Notes: a model not told the origin generated them from the sequence alone. DNA of 64,000 nucleotides from Amycolatopsis sp. NBRC 101858 (GCF_030269325.1 NZ_BSTD01000001.1:2248681-2312680), one strand, 5' to 3'; positions 11,612 through 22,837 are shown, counted from the first letter of the stretch. Numbers and translations are program-made.

Positions 11612-11704
11612 GTGAGCGAAACTGCCGTCACCGCGCGCGGGCCGGCGGGGAATGATCGGGTGCCGTCGTCCATCCGTCCCCAGCGAGCGAACTCCACCCC
11701 ATGA
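11612..11704 (+). CDS. Short coupled ORF upstream of flavohemoglobin gene
   Basis: A 30-codon ORF (GTG start, VSETAVTARGPAGNDRVPSS...) with a strong GAGGAGG ribosome site seven bases upstream. Its stop codon overlaps the start of the flavohemoglobin-like gene in ATGA. That downstream ATG has no ribosome site of its own, so ribosomes finishing this ORF probably reinitiate on it. The peptide has no recognisable domain and may matter only through translation. Confidence 0.5.
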   Translation: MSETAVTARGPAGNDRVPSSIRPQRANSTP

Positions 11705-12876
11705 CAGCCGACTCGGTCAGCCCGCTCCCCAGGTCTTCTTCGCCGCGTGAGGCGCCCGCCGCCGTCGTCGCGATGGTCCAGCTCATCCGCGACAGCTGGG
11801 CGAAGTCGGAGCCGTACATCGCGGACATCTCCCAGTTCTTCTACGGGATGCTGTTCACCCTCGCACCGACCACGCGCGACTTCTTCCCGATCAACATGGA
11901 GATCCAGCGCGGCCGGCTGGTGCGCGCGCTGGTGCACATCGTGCAGATGGTGGACCGGCCCGACGACCTCGCGCCGTTCCTGCGCCAGCTGGGCCGCGAC
12001 CACCGCAAGTTCGGCGTGGTGCCCCGGCACTACGAAGCCGTCGGCACCGCGCTGCTGGCGTCGCTCAAGAACCACCTCGGCCGGGAGTGGACACCCGAGG
12101 TCGAGCGGGCCTGGGCGGAGGCGTTCACCATCGCCGCGCGGGCCATGCAGGACGCCGCCGCGTCCGACACGAACCCGCCGTCGTGGCAGGCCACCGTGGT
12201 CGAGCACCGGCGGCTGACCTGGGACCTCGCGCTGGTGCGGCTGATGCCCCACCAGCCCGTGCCCTACCACCCCGGCCAGTACGTGAGCGTCGAAGTCCCG
12301 CAGCGGCCGCGGCTGTGGCGCTACCTCTCGCCGGCGAACGCACCGCGCGAGGACGGCGGCATCGAGTTCCACGTCCGCGCGATCGACGGCGGCTGGGTGT
12401 CCAGGGCGATAGTCAGCCACACCCAGCCCGGCGACGTCTGGCGGCTCGGCCCGCCGCTCGGCAGGCTGGCGGTCGACCGCGAGACGTCACGGGGCGTGCT
12501 GATGATCGCGGGCGGGACAGGCATCGCGCCGCTGCGGTCGATCCTCGACCACCTCGCGTTGTGGGGCGAGAACCCGAAGACCTGGCTGTTCTACGGCGGG
12601 CCGGCCCGGGAAGACCTCTACGACCTCGAGGAACTGCGCGCGCTCGCGTCGACCAACCCCTGGCTGAACGTGACGCCGGTGGTGGAGCGCGGCGGCGACG
12701 TCCCCGGGTTCGAGCAGGGGACGCTGGCCGAGGCGATCACGCGGTACGGCGCCTGGCCGGACCACGACGTCCTCGTGTCCGGCTCGCCGGCGATGATCCG
12801 CGCGACGGTGTCGCGCATGCTGGTCGCGGGCAGCGCGCTGGACCAGATCCAGTACGACCCGTTCACGATCGACTAG
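11701..12876 (+). CDS. Flavohemoglobin-like globin/FAD/NAD reductase, copy 1
   Basis: A 391-residue fusion of a heme globin and a ferredoxin-NADP reductase module. The globin part (about 22-155) has the proximal His at residue 101 in GRDHRKFG and the following HYEAVG signature. The FAD site reads RYLS (207-210; RxYS in Hmp), and the NAD(P) site is GGTGIAP (271-277) with VSGSPAM near the end. Flavohemoglobins convert NO plus O2 to nitrate; tandem actinobacterial versions are less studied, and RYLS in place of RxYS makes catalytic equivalence uncertain. It depends on the overlapping upstream ORF for translation. A paralogue of equal length follows 283 bases downstream. Confidence 0.85.
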   Translation: MTADSVSPLPRSSSPREAPAAVVAMVQLIRDSWAKSEPYIADISQFFYGMLFTLAPTTRDFFPINMEIQRGRLVRALVHIVQMVDRPDDLAPFLRQLGRDHRKFGVVPRHYEAVGTALLASLKNHLGREWTPEVERAWAEAFTIAARAMQDAAASDTNPPSWQATVVEHRRLTWDLALVRLMPHQPVPYHPGQYVSVEVPQRPRLWRYLSPANAPREDGGIEFHVRAIDGGWVSRAIVSHTQPGDVWRLGPPLGRLAVDRETSRGVLMIAGGTGIAPLRSILDHLALWGENPKTWLFYGGPAREDLYDLEELRALASTNPWLNVTPVVERGGDVPGFEQGTLAEAITRYGAWPDHDVLVSGSPAMIRATVSRMLVAGSALDQIQYDPFTID

Positions 12877-12936
12877 CACCCCGTCAATTGCGGGCGCACC
12901 GGTCCGATGCACAAATCGAACGAACGACGGGAATTG

Positions 12937-12953
12937 TTACGCACTCCGCGTAA
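12937..12953. promoter_or_regulatory. Palindrome upstream of second flavohemoglobin gene
   Basis: TTACGC-ACTCC-GCGTAA has perfect six-base arms, placed in the otherwise empty 283-base gap between the two flavohemoglobin-like genes. It lies about 207 bases upstream of the second start. A second, AT-rich stretch with GGGTTTACCC follows at about 12990. It may be a nitrosative-stress operator; the binding protein is unknown. Confidence 0.4.
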
Positions 12954-13159
12954 ACCATCCGGGTGATCGTTTTTACCCAGCGCCAGCCGGGGTTTACCCG
13001 GTGTGGCGAAATTGCTCCGTTCGAGCGGACCGCGCGGAATCACGCGCATCTGCACGGGAATTCGCCTACAGTCGGAAACCCTCGGGGGCGGCACCGCACG
13101 GCGACGCCGCACGCACGGCACTCAAAAAGCCTTTGCAGGACTGGAGATTACCGTTCCCG

Positions 13160-14335
13160 ATGACTGCTGAATCCGTGAAGATCTCCGCACCGCCCAAGAC
13201 CGTTCCCGTTTCGACCGTGGAAGGTCGCGAACTAGCCCGGCTGATTCGTGAAAGTTTTGCGGAGATCGAACCGAAAGCCGACGAAGTGGCGCAGTACTTC
13301 TACGGCGTGTTGTTCGTGGTCGCGCCGGAATGCCGCGACATGTTCCCGATCACGATGGCGAACCAGCGGAGCCGGTTGCTGCGCGCGCTCGTCTACGTGG
13401 TGCAGATGGTCGACCGGCCCGACGAGCTGACCACGTTCCTCGGGCAGCTGGGCCGCGACCACCGCAAGTTCGCCGTCGTCTCCCGCCACTACGACGCCGT
13501 CGGCATCGCCCTGCTGGCCGCGCTGAAACGGTTCCTCAAGCAGAAGTGGACGCACGAGGTGGAGGCCGCGTGGACGACGGCGTACGGGCTCATCGCGAAG
13601 ACCATGCGCGAGGCCGCGCAGGCCGAGACCGGGCCGGCGTCGTGGACGGCGCGGGTGCTCGACCACCGCAAGCTGTCCCGCGACGTCGCGATGGTCCGGG
13701 TGCAGACCGAGGGACTGCTGCCGTTCCGGGCCGGCAGCTACGTGAGCGTGGAGGTGCCGCAGCGGCCGCGGATGTGGCGCTACCTCTCGCCGGCGACCGC
13801 GCCGCGCGGCGATGGCCAGATGACGTTCCACGTGCGCGCGGTGCCCGGCGGCTGGGTCAGCGGCGCCATCGTCAACCACACCAAGCAGGGGGACACGTGG
13901 CGGCTCGGACCGGCGATGGGCACGCTCAACGTGCGCCCGACCGCCACCCGGAAGAAACTGCTGATGATCGCCGGCGGGACCGGCGTCACCCCGTTCGTCT
14001 CGATCCTCGACGACCTCGCGCACTGGAAGCGCAACCCGCCGGTGCACCTGTTCTTCGGCGGCAGAAGACCCGAGGACCTCTACGCGCTGGACGACCTCCG
14101 CCGGCTGACCGCGGTGTCGAAGTGGCTGACGGTGACCCCGGTGACCGAGGAGGGCGCGATCCCCGGCGGCGACCGCGGCACGCTCGCCCACGCGGTGACC
14201 CAGCGTGGCGCCTGGAAGGACCACGACATCCTCGTCTCCGGCTCGCCCCCGATGATCCGGGCGACGATCGCGAAGCTGCTGACCACCGGCATCGAGCTCG
14301 AACGCATCCGCTTCGACCCGTTCACCCTGGACTGA
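13160..14335 (+). CDS. Flavohemoglobin-like globin/FAD/NAD reductase, copy 2
   Basis: A 391-residue paralogue of the preceding gene, same length and domain order. The proximal His lies in LGRDHRKFAV, the FAD motif is RYLS and the NAD(P) motif is AGGTGVTP. The ATG at 13160 was chosen because it aligns with copy 1 and follows GGAGATTA; the frame is open another 53 codons upstream but without a family match. The proteins share most of the reductase core (EVPQRPR.WRYLSPA.APR) yet differ in the N-terminus and surface, indicating an old duplication, not a recent one. A palindrome in the upstream gap could give it separate control. Confidence 0.85.
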   Translation: MTAESVKISAPPKTVPVSTVEGRELARLIRESFAEIEPKADEVAQYFYGVLFVVAPECRDMFPITMANQRSRLLRALVYVVQMVDRPDELTTFLGQLGRDHRKFAVVSRHYDAVGIALLAALKRFLKQKWTHEVEAAWTTAYGLIAKTMREAAQAETGPASWTARVLDHRKLSRDVAMVRVQTEGLLPFRAGSYVSVEVPQRPRMWRYLSPATAPRGDGQMTFHVRAVPGGWVSGAIVNHTKQGDTWRLGPAMGTLNVRPTATRKKLLMIAGGTGVTPFVSILDDLAHWKRNPPVHLFFGGRRPEDLYALDDLRRLTAVSKWLTVTPVTEEGAIPGGDRGTLAHAVTQRGAWKDHDILVSGSPPMIRATIAKLLTTGIELERIRFDPFTLD

Positions 14336-14387
14336 GGAACTCTCAGCAGGCCGCGCGTGCGAGCCGGATTCTCGCTATGTTGCCGAT

Positions 14388-15104
14388 ATGGAGATGACCA
14401 TTCCGGTTCCGGACGGGACCATCGGCGGCTACCTGGCGGAGCCCGCGGGCGAGGGCCCGCACCCGGGCGTGGTGCTCATCCACGACGCGTTCGGGCTGAG
14501 CCAGGACACGAAGAACATCACCGACCGCTTCGCCGCTGCGGGCTACCTCGCGCTGAGCCCCGACCTGTACTCGCGCGGCGGCTTCCGCCGGTGCGTCCGC
14601 CGCGTGTTCTCCGACATGTTCGCCAACCAGGGCCGGACCTTCGACGACATCGAGGCGTCGCGTTCGCTGCTGGCCGCGCGGGAGGACTGCTCGGGCCGCA
14701 TCGGCATCGCCGGGTTCTGCATGGGCGGCGGCTTCGCGCTCGTCGCGGCGTCACGCGGCTTCGAGGCGTCGGCGCCCTACTACGGGCAGCTGCCGAAGAA
14801 CCTGTCCGTGCTCGACGACGCGTGCCCGATCGTCGCGAGCTTCGGCAAGAAGGACTTCTCGCTGCGCGGCGCGGCGGCCAAGCTCGAGACGGCGCTCACC
14901 GAGCGTGAGATCCCGCACGACGTCAAGGAGTACGCCGGCGCGAGCCACGGCTTCGCGAACAAGATCGAGGTCGCGCCGCCGCTGAACCTGCTGCTCAAGG
15001 TCGTCGGGTTCACCTACCACCACGAGGCGTCGGAAGACGCGTGGCGCCGGGTGACGTCGTTCTTCGGCGAACACCTGCAGCAACCGCCCCGACCTTCGCA
15101 CTGA
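14388..15104 (+). CDS. Dienelactone hydrolase family protein
   Basis: A 238-residue alpha/beta hydrolase. The nucleophile is Cys111 in GFCMGGGF, the G-x-C-x-G-G form that marks dienelactone hydrolases (other hydrolases use Ser), and the His is in GASHGF. Dienelactone hydrolases open lactone rings in chloroaromatic degradation, but most chromosomal copies have unknown substrates. The start at 14388 has TATGTT six bases upstream and no ribosome site, suggesting a leaderless message. It follows the second flavohemoglobin gene by 52 bases. Confidence 0.88.
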   Translation: MEMTIPVPDGTIGGYLAEPAGEGPHPGVVLIHDAFGLSQDTKNITDRFAAAGYLALSPDLYSRGGFRRCVRRVFSDMFANQGRTFDDIEASRSLLAAREDCSGRIGIAGFCMGGGFALVAASRGFEASAPYYGQLPKNLSVLDDACPIVASFGKKDFSLRGAAAKLETALTEREIPHDVKEYAGASHGFANKIEVAPPLNLLLKVVGFTYHHEASEDAWRRVTSFFGEHLQQPPRPSH

Positions 15105-15144
15105 GCCGAGCGGGCTAGCGAAGTCTCCGAACGGCTGTTGTTTG

Positions 15145-15182
15145 TTGACCGTTGTGCCCGAATCGCCTTATGGTCTAGACCA
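15145..15182 (+). promoter_or_regulatory. LPMO promoter with DasR-type dre palindrome
   Basis: TTGACC (15145-15150) and TATGGT (15169-15174) form a promoter with an 18-base spacer. The -10 element overlaps the perfect 12-base palindrome TGGTCTAGACCA (15171-15182), which matches the core of the DasR-responsive element (dre) known from Streptomyces chitin and N-acetylglucosamine genes. DasR, a GntR/HutC repressor released by aminosugar phosphates, would be expected to block this promoter. Confidence 0.8.
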
Positions 15183-15249
15183 CATCTTCCCCGGATGTGC
15201 TCGCTCGTCCTCCCTCCGGAACAACGCTGTTCCCCCTCGAGGAGCCGAA

Positions 15250-16002
15250 ATGACCTGGAATCGCAAGCTCTTCGCGGCCGCTGCCGGTGTTCTGCTCGCC
15301 CCGGTGCTGGTCGTCGTCCTCCCCGCCACCACCGCGAGCGCCCACGGTTACATCTCGGACCCGCCCAGCCGGCAGGCCAACTGCGCGGCCGGAAAGGTGC
15401 CGAACTGCGGCCAGATCGTCTACGAACCCCAGAGCGTCGAAGGCCCCAAGGGCCTGCGCAGCTGCAACGCCGGGCTGTCGCAGTTCGCCGAGCTGGCCGA
15501 CGAGTCGAAGCCGTGGCCGGCCAAGTCGGTCGGCACTTCGGTGACGTTCAACTGGGTGTTCACCGCCCGGCACGCCACGAAGAGCTACGAGTACTACGTC
15601 GGCAACACGCTCGTCGCGTCGTTCAACGGCAACAACCAGCAGCCCCCGGCGACGGTGCAGCACACGGTGAACCTGGCCGGGTACTCGGGCCGGGTGAAGG
15701 TGCTGGCGATCTGGAACATCTCCGACACGGCCAACGCGTTCTACAGCTGCGTCGACCTCCAGATCGGCGGCGGCGGAACGACCCCGCCGCCGACCACGAC
15801 GACCCCGCCCCCGACGACGACCCGCCCGCCGACCACCACCCCGACGACGCCGCCTTCGAGCGGTACGTGGGCGGCGGGAACGGCGTACAAGGCCGGCGAC
15901 GTGGTGACGTACAACGGCGTGAGCTACCGCTGCCTCCAGCCGCACACGGCGATCGCGGGCTGGGAGCCGCCGAACACCCCGGCGCTGTGGCAGCGCCAGT
16001 GA
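15250..16002 (+). CDS. Lytic polysaccharide monooxygenase (AA10) with chitin-binding module
   Basis: A 250-residue secreted copper enzyme that cleaves crystalline chitin or cellulose oxidatively. The signal peptide ends ASA|HGYIS, so the mature protein begins with His32, the N-terminal half of the copper histidine brace; the second His lies in FTARHATK. The catalytic AA10 domain runs to about residue 173, followed by a Thr/Pro-rich linker and a C-terminal carbohydrate-binding module of the CBM5/12 type (WAAGTAYKAGDVVTYNGVSY...W). The CBM and the dre operator favour chitin as substrate. The stop codon overlaps the start of the DUF305 gene (GTGA). Confidence 0.93.
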   Translation: MTWNRKLFAAAAGVLLAPVLVVVLPATTASAHGYISDPPSRQANCAAGKVPNCGQIVYEPQSVEGPKGLRSCNAGLSQFAELADESKPWPAKSVGTSVTFNWVFTARHATKSYEYYVGNTLVASFNGNNQQPPATVQHTVNLAGYSGRVKVLAIWNISDTANAFYSCVDLQIGGGGTTPPPTTTTPPPTTTRPPTTTPTTPPSSGTWAAGTAYKAGDVVTYNGVSYRCLQPHTAIAGWEPPNTPALWQRQ

Positions 16003-16532
16003 GAGTGTGGCTGGCTGTCGTCGCGCTGCTGCTGACCGGCTGCAGCGCGACGGCGGCCCCGCCCGCGTACAACGCGGCCGACGTGATGTTCCTGCAGATG
16101 CTGATCCCCCAGAACCAGCAAGGCATCGAGATCGTCCGCCTGGCTCGCGACCACGCGTTGCCACCGTCCCTGAAGGAGCTGGCAGCGGCGATCGAATCGA
16201 CGCAGCTCACCGAGGTCGACGACATGAAGCGCTGGCTGCGCGACTGGGGCCAGCCCGAGACGATGGACATGAACCCCCAGGCCCACGCAGGCCACGGCGG
16301 CATGAAGATGACCTCCCCGGACCTGCTGGGCACACTCCGGACGGCTCCTTCCGGTGAGTTCTCGCGCAAGTTCCTCGACGTGCTGACCGGCCAGCAGCAG
16401 GGAGCGGTCGAGCTGGCCCAGACGGAGAACGGAGCGAGCGGCGGAGTCAACGCCCAGGCCCGCGATCTGGCCCGTCGGGTCATCGAGTCACGGACGGCGG
16501 AGGTCAAGCAGCTGCTGAACTTCAAGGTTTGA
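15999..16532 (+). CDS. DUF305-family lipoprotein, possible copper-handling partner
   Basis: A 177-residue protein starting with GTG that overlaps the LPMO stop by four bases. The N-terminus (VRVWLAVVALLLTGCSA) has a lipobox, so it is probably anchored outside the membrane. The rest is a four-helix DUF305 domain (DVMFLQMLIPQNQQGIEI... and VLTGQQQGAVELAQ, with the Q positions often being H in DUF305) and a Met/His-rich loop (MDMN...HAGHGGMKM). DUF305 proteins are often encoded near copper genes. Coupling to a copper enzyme suggests copper delivery or recovery; this role is inference. The canonical second-His of the MIxHHxxA motif is replaced here by Gln. Confidence 0.8.
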   Translation: MRVWLAVVALLLTGCSATAAPPAYNAADVMFLQMLIPQNQQGIEIVRLARDHALPPSLKELAAAIESTQLTEVDDMKRWLRDWGQPETMDMNPQAHAGHGGMKMTSPDLLGTLRTAPSGEFSRKFLDVLTGQQQGAVELAQTENGASGGVNAQARDLARRVIESRTAEVKQLLNFKV

Positions 16533-16552
16533 CGCCCCCGCGGCGCAAAGGT

Positions 16553-16594
16553 GCCGGCCGCGGGCAGCCACCTGCCCGGCTGCCCGCGGCCGGC
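16553..16594 (+). terminator. Strong terminator after the LPMO-DUF305 operon
   Basis: A perfect 17-base-pair stem (GCCGGCCGCGGGCAGCC with its complement) around the 8-base loop ACCTGCCC, 20 bases past the DUF305 stop. No U-tract. Confidence 0.75.
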
Positions 16595-16634
16595 GTGGCG
16601 GCCCGGCTTGCCCGCGGGCCGCCTTCCGCGCGTC

Positions 16635-16679
16635 GAAATTCGGTTGGCCGCATCTCCGCACCGCACTAGCCTCGCGATC
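16635..16679 (+). promoter_or_regulatory. WhiB7-style promoter of ABC-F leader
   Basis: TTGGCC (16644-16649), a 17-base spacer and TAGCCT (16667-16672) lie exactly seven bases before an ATG at 16680. The AT-rich GAAATT (16635-16640) sits three bases upstream of the -35 element, the arrangement described for WhiB7-activated SigA promoters of mycobacterial and streptomycete resistance genes. Confidence 0.65.
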
Positions 16680-16727
16680 ATGACGTTCTCCTTCGCCGTC
16701 TTCGCGAGGTTGCGCAGTCGCCGCTGA
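16680..16727 (+). CDS. Leader peptide of ABC-F attenuator
   Basis: A 15-residue [18 protein letters not shown], whose ATG is seven bases from a -10 element, so it would be translated from a leaderless message. Its last codons and stop overlap a hairpin (16719-16735). Leader peptides of this size upstream of ABC-F or erm genes sense ribosome-bound antibiotics by stalling. The ORF is short, so evidence rests on position and folding, not on sequence similarity. Confidence 0.6.
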   Translation: MTFSFAVFARLRSRR

Positions 16728-16799
16728 CGGCGGCGCACCGATCTCGTTTCCCTGCCCGCCGTTCCGGCCTTGCCGGGCGGCCCCTCTCGTGCTGCCCGG
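16719..16799 (+). promoter_or_regulatory. Attenuator-like alternative hairpins before ABC-F gene
   Basis: Hairpin A: CGCCGC-TGACG-GCGGCG (16719-16735) encloses the leader stop codon. Hairpin B: GCCCG (16754-16758) with CGGGC (16774-16778), plus an inner CCGGC-CTT-GCCGG (16764-16776). Hairpin C: CCGGGC (16773-16778) with GCCCGG (16794-16799), extendable to eight of nine pairs. B and C compete for the same bases, the hallmark of ribosome-controlled attenuation. Confidence 0.55.
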
Positions 16800-16825
16800 C
16801 TCCCTCCAGAGCTGCGGAGCATCCC

Positions 16826-18376
16826 TTGACTTCCCTCCTGCCCGAACACGCCCACCTGCGCGCGGAGCGCGTCGGCGTCACGCTCGGCTCCCGTCGCGTC
16901 CTGCACGACGTGAGCGTCACCGTTTCGGCCCGGTCACGGCTGGCGATCGTCGGCGAGAACGGGCGCGGCAAGACCACGCTGCTGCACGTCCTCGCCGGAT
17001 TTCGGGCGCCCGACCACGGCACCGTCCACCGGACCGGCACCGTCGGCGTCGCCCGGCAGGCGTTGCCCTTCCGGTCCGGCGAGACCGTCGGCACGCTGAC
17101 CACCGAAGCCTTGCGCGACGCCGAAGACGCCTTGCGAGCGCTCGACGCGGCAGCCGAGAACTACACCGAAGACCGCTACGCCGCCGCACTCGACGCGGCC
17201 ACGCGCCTCGACGCGTGGGACGCCGAACGCCGTGTCGACGTCGCCCTCGAAGCCCTCGGCGCCTGCGCCGACCGGACTCGCGAGCTCGGCACGCTCTCGG
17301 TCGGGCAGCGCTACCGCGTGCGCCTGGCCTGCCTGCTCGGTGCGCGGCACGACTTCCTGCTGCTCGACGAGCCCGGCAACCACCTCGACGCCGCCGGCCT
17401 CGCGTTCCTCACCGACCGCCTGCGCGGCCACGACGGCGGCGTCGCGCTGGTCAGCCACGACCGGGCGCTGCTCAGCGACGTCGCGACCGAGTTCCTCGAC
17501 CTCGACCCCAGCCAGGACGGCCGTCCGCGCAGCTACGCCGGCGGCTATCAAGCCTGGCAGGACGGCCGCCGCCGCGACCGCGAACGCTGGGTGCAGGAGT
17601 TCGAGGAACAGCAGGACACGCACCGGCAGCTCACGCTCGCGGTGTCGCAGGCGCGCGACCGGCTCAGCACGGGCTGGCGGCCGGACAAGGGCACCGGACG
17701 GCACCAGCGCCAGTCCCGCGCACCCGGCGTCGTCCAGGCGCTCAACCGGGAGCGGGCGGCGCTGGAGGCGCACCGCGTGACCGTGCCCGAGCCGCCGTTG
17801 TCGTTGCGGTGGCCCGATCTCGGCTCCGGCGCCCGAGCTCTGGTCCGCCTGCACGACGTCGGCGTCGCCGGCCGCCTCGCCGGACCGGTGACGCTGTCCC
17901 TCGACCGCGGCGACCGCCTGCTCGTCACCGGTGAGAACGGTGCGGGCAAGTCGACACTGCTGTCCGCGCTCGCCGGCGAGCTCACGCCGACGACGGGTTC
18001 GGTCCGGCACCTGCCCGGCGCGAAAGTGGCCCTGATCGGCCAGGAAGTCCCGGCGTGGCCGGAAGAGTTCACCGCTCGCCGGCTGTTCGAGCGTGCGGGT
18101 GTGCCGCTTTCGGCCATGGGCCTGCTCGACGCCGAAGCCCTGCGCACGCCGGTCGGCCGCATGTCCCAAGGCCAGCAGCGGCGGCTCGACCTGGCCCTGC
18201 GCTTGGCCGGCCGCCCGGACGTCCTCGTCTTCGACGAGCCGACCAACCACTTGTCGGCGGTGCTCGTCGAGGAGCTGACCGAGGCCTTGCTCGAAACCCC
18301 GGCCGCGGTGGTCGTGGCGACGCACGACCGCCGGATGCTGCGCGACCTCGCGGACTGGCCACGGCTGGACCTCTGA
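16826..18376 (+). CDS. ABC-F ribosome-protection type ATPase
   Basis: A 516-residue protein with two ABC domains and no membrane segment. Walker A motifs are GENGRGKT (43-50) and GENGAGKS in the second half; signatures are LSVGQRYR and MSQGQQRR; Walker B motifs end in LLLDEP and LVFDEP. A charged linker joins the domains, as in ABC-F factors that dislodge antibiotics from the ribosome (Msr, Vga, TlrC, LmrC). The likely start is TTG at 16826, after GCGGAG six bases away. Promoter and leader layout support induction by ribosome-targeting antibiotics. A housekeeping ABC-F role cannot be excluded. Confidence 0.85.
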   Translation: MTSLLPEHAHLRAERVGVTLGSRRVLHDVSVTVSARSRLAIVGENGRGKTTLLHVLAGFRAPDHGTVHRTGTVGVARQALPFRSGETVGTLTTEALRDAEDALRALDAAAENYTEDRYAAALDAATRLDAWDAERRVDVALEALGACADRTRELGTLSVGQRYRVRLACLLGARHDFLLLDEPGNHLDAAGLAFLTDRLRGHDGGVALVSHDRALLSDVATEFLDLDPSQDGRPRSYAGGYQAWQDGRRRDRERWVQEFEEQQDTHRQLTLAVSQARDRLSTGWRPDKGTGRHQRQSRAPGVVQALNRERAALEAHRVTVPEPPLSLRWPDLGSGARALVRLHDVGVAGRLAGPVTLSLDRGDRLLVTGENGAGKSTLLSALAGELTPTTGSVRHLPGAKVALIGQEVPAWPEEFTARRLFERAGVPLSAMGLLDAEALRTPVGRMSQGQQRRLDLALRLAGRPDVLVFDEPTNHLSAVLVEELTEALLETPAAVVVATHDRRMLRDLADWPRLDL

Positions 18377-18382
18377 CGCACA

Positions 18383-18412
18383 AAGGCCTCCCCGGTCACC
18401 CGGGGAGGCCTT
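18383..18412. terminator. Bidirectional terminator between ABC-F and hspR genes
   Basis: A perfect 13-base-pair stem AAGGCCTCCCCGG / CCGGGGAGGCCTT with loop TCAC, between convergent genes. Confidence 0.88.
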
Positions 18413-18427
18413 CGGTGCGTCGGAACG

Positions 18428-18858
18428 TCAGCGGCGCTTGGGCCGCCAGACCACCATCGCGGTCTGCTGGTTGAGCGGCACCAGGTCCCGGCGGTAGGAC
18501 GCGTGCGCCGCCGCTGCGGCCTGTTCCCCCGCGACGTACGCCGCGGCCAGTTCTTCGGTCAGCTCGGCGAGCCGGGCCCGCAGCGCGTCGACCTGGTTCT
18601 CCAGCTCGATGATGCGCTTGATGCCGGCCAGGTTGACGCCGTCCTCCTGCGACAGGCGCTGGACTTCGCGCAGCAGCGCGATGTCCCGCATCGAGTAGCG
18701 CCGCCCCCCGCCGGACGTGCGGCCCGGCGACACCAGGCCCTGCCGGTCGTAGGTGCGCAACGTCTGCGCGTGCATCCCGGCGAGCTGTGCCGCCACCGAG
18801 ATGACGAACACCGGGGTCTCTTCGTCCCCTTCCTGGGGAATCCCGCCGAACATCCCAC

Positions 18859-18862
<4 letters not shown>
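18428..18862 (-). CDS. hspR: Heat-shock repressor HspR
   Basis: A 144-residue MerR-family repressor: FVISVAAQLAGMHAQTLRTYDRQGLVSPGRTSGGGRRYSMRDIALL is the winged-helix DNA-binding part, followed by a coiled coil (about residues 85-115) and a basic C-terminus. HspR represses dnaK, clpB and its own operon and uses DnaK as co-repressor in Streptomyces and mycobacteria. It is last in the dnaK-grpE-dnaJ-hspR operon, and its start overlaps the dnaJ stop by four bases. Two HAIR sites in this window are its expected targets. Confidence 0.95.
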
Positions 18863-20037
<1,175 letters not shown>

Positions 20038-20073
20038 CGGGCGCCTCCTCCTTCCAGGTGAACCGGATACTGC

Positions 20074-20777
20074 TTACTGCTGCTGGTCATCGAGTCCGCC
20101 GCCGAGCGGCAGCTCGCCACCGACGGGCGGGTGCTCCGCCGGGCCGCCGGGCTCGTGGTCGGTGACCCCGACCAGCGCCGCCCGCAGGACCCGGTCGCCG
20201 AAGCGGTAGCCGCGGCGCATGACCACGGTCACCGTCGGGCCCGCCACGTCCGGCGAGGTGTTGTGCTGCACGGCCTCGTGCACGCTCGGGTCGAAGGCCT
20301 CGCCCTCGCTGCCGAACGACTCGAGCCCCGCGCGCTGCAGGCCGCTGATCAGCTTGTCGCCGACGGCCTTGAACGCCCCGGTGAGGTCACCGTGCTGGTC
20401 GGCCCGCTCGAGGTCGTCGAGCAGCGGCAGCAAGTCGTTCACCACCGTCGCCTTCGCGCCGATCACGACCGCCTCGCGGTCACGCTCGACGCGCTTGCGG
20501 TAGTTGGCGTACTCCGCCTGCAGGCGCTGGAGGTCGGCGGTGCGCTCGGCCAGCTCCTTCTCGACGTCGGAGACCACCGACACCGAGTCGTCCACAATGG
20601 ACTCGCCGAGCGAGGGGCCCGCGTGCTCCACGGGCGCTTCCTCCGGCTCCGGCGCGGCGTGGGCCGGACCGGGCGGGCGAACCTGCCCGGTCTGGGGGTC
20701 CACCCGCCGCCGATCCCGCACGACCACCGGCTCCTCGGGGCCGCGGCCCTGGTTCTCGGATTCGTCGTAGCTGTGGG

Positions 20778-20781
<4 letters not shown>
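20074..20781 (-). CDS. grpE: Nucleotide exchange factor GrpE
   Basis: A 235-residue co-chaperone that releases ADP from DnaK. The long charged N-terminal tail (about 1-75) is followed by the coiled coil ([28 protein letters not shown]) and the beta-wing domain ([11 protein letters not shown], then [26 protein letters not shown]). Signature residues of GrpE are present. A proline- and glycine-rich C-terminal extension is actinobacterial. It starts inside the dnaK stop region with a four-base overlap, and dnaJ follows by 36 bases. Confidence 0.95.
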
Positions 20782-22658
<1,877 letters not shown>

Positions 22659-22733
22659 GGTGCTTTCCTCCTGTGTAAGCCTGCTATGTACGTGACCTGC
22701 ACGTTCTTCCTCGCCTTGAGCGAGGCTCTGGCA

Positions 22734-22764
22734 AGTTTAGTCGGGCCTTCGTGCGTCTCGTCAA
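22734..22764 (-). promoter_or_regulatory. Likely dnaK promoter
   Basis: On the minus strand TTGACG (22764-22759) and TAAACT (22739-22734) are separated by 19 bases. The HAIR operator lies just upstream of the -35 element. The spacer is slightly long for a SigA-type promoter. Confidence 0.5.
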
Positions 22765-22770
22765 GTCGTA

Positions 22771-22791
22771 CTTGAGTCGACCGCACTCAAC
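22771..22791. promoter_or_regulatory. HspR operator (HAIR) upstream of dnaK
   Basis: CTTGAGT-N7-ACTCAAC matches 13 of 14 consensus positions of CTTGAGT-N7-ACTCAAG. It lies 113-133 bases upstream of the dnaK start, next to the likely -35 element, as in Streptomyces. Confidence 0.92.
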
Positions 22792-22837
22792 CTTCGTATC
22801 CAGCCTAACGAGCCGGTCCGGGTTCTTGTTCCCGGGT

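Noticed and set aside
22715..22735. Second HAIR-like site near dnaK (CTTGAGC-N7-TGGCAAG)
   Set aside because: Only ten of 14 positions match, so it is not counted as a site.
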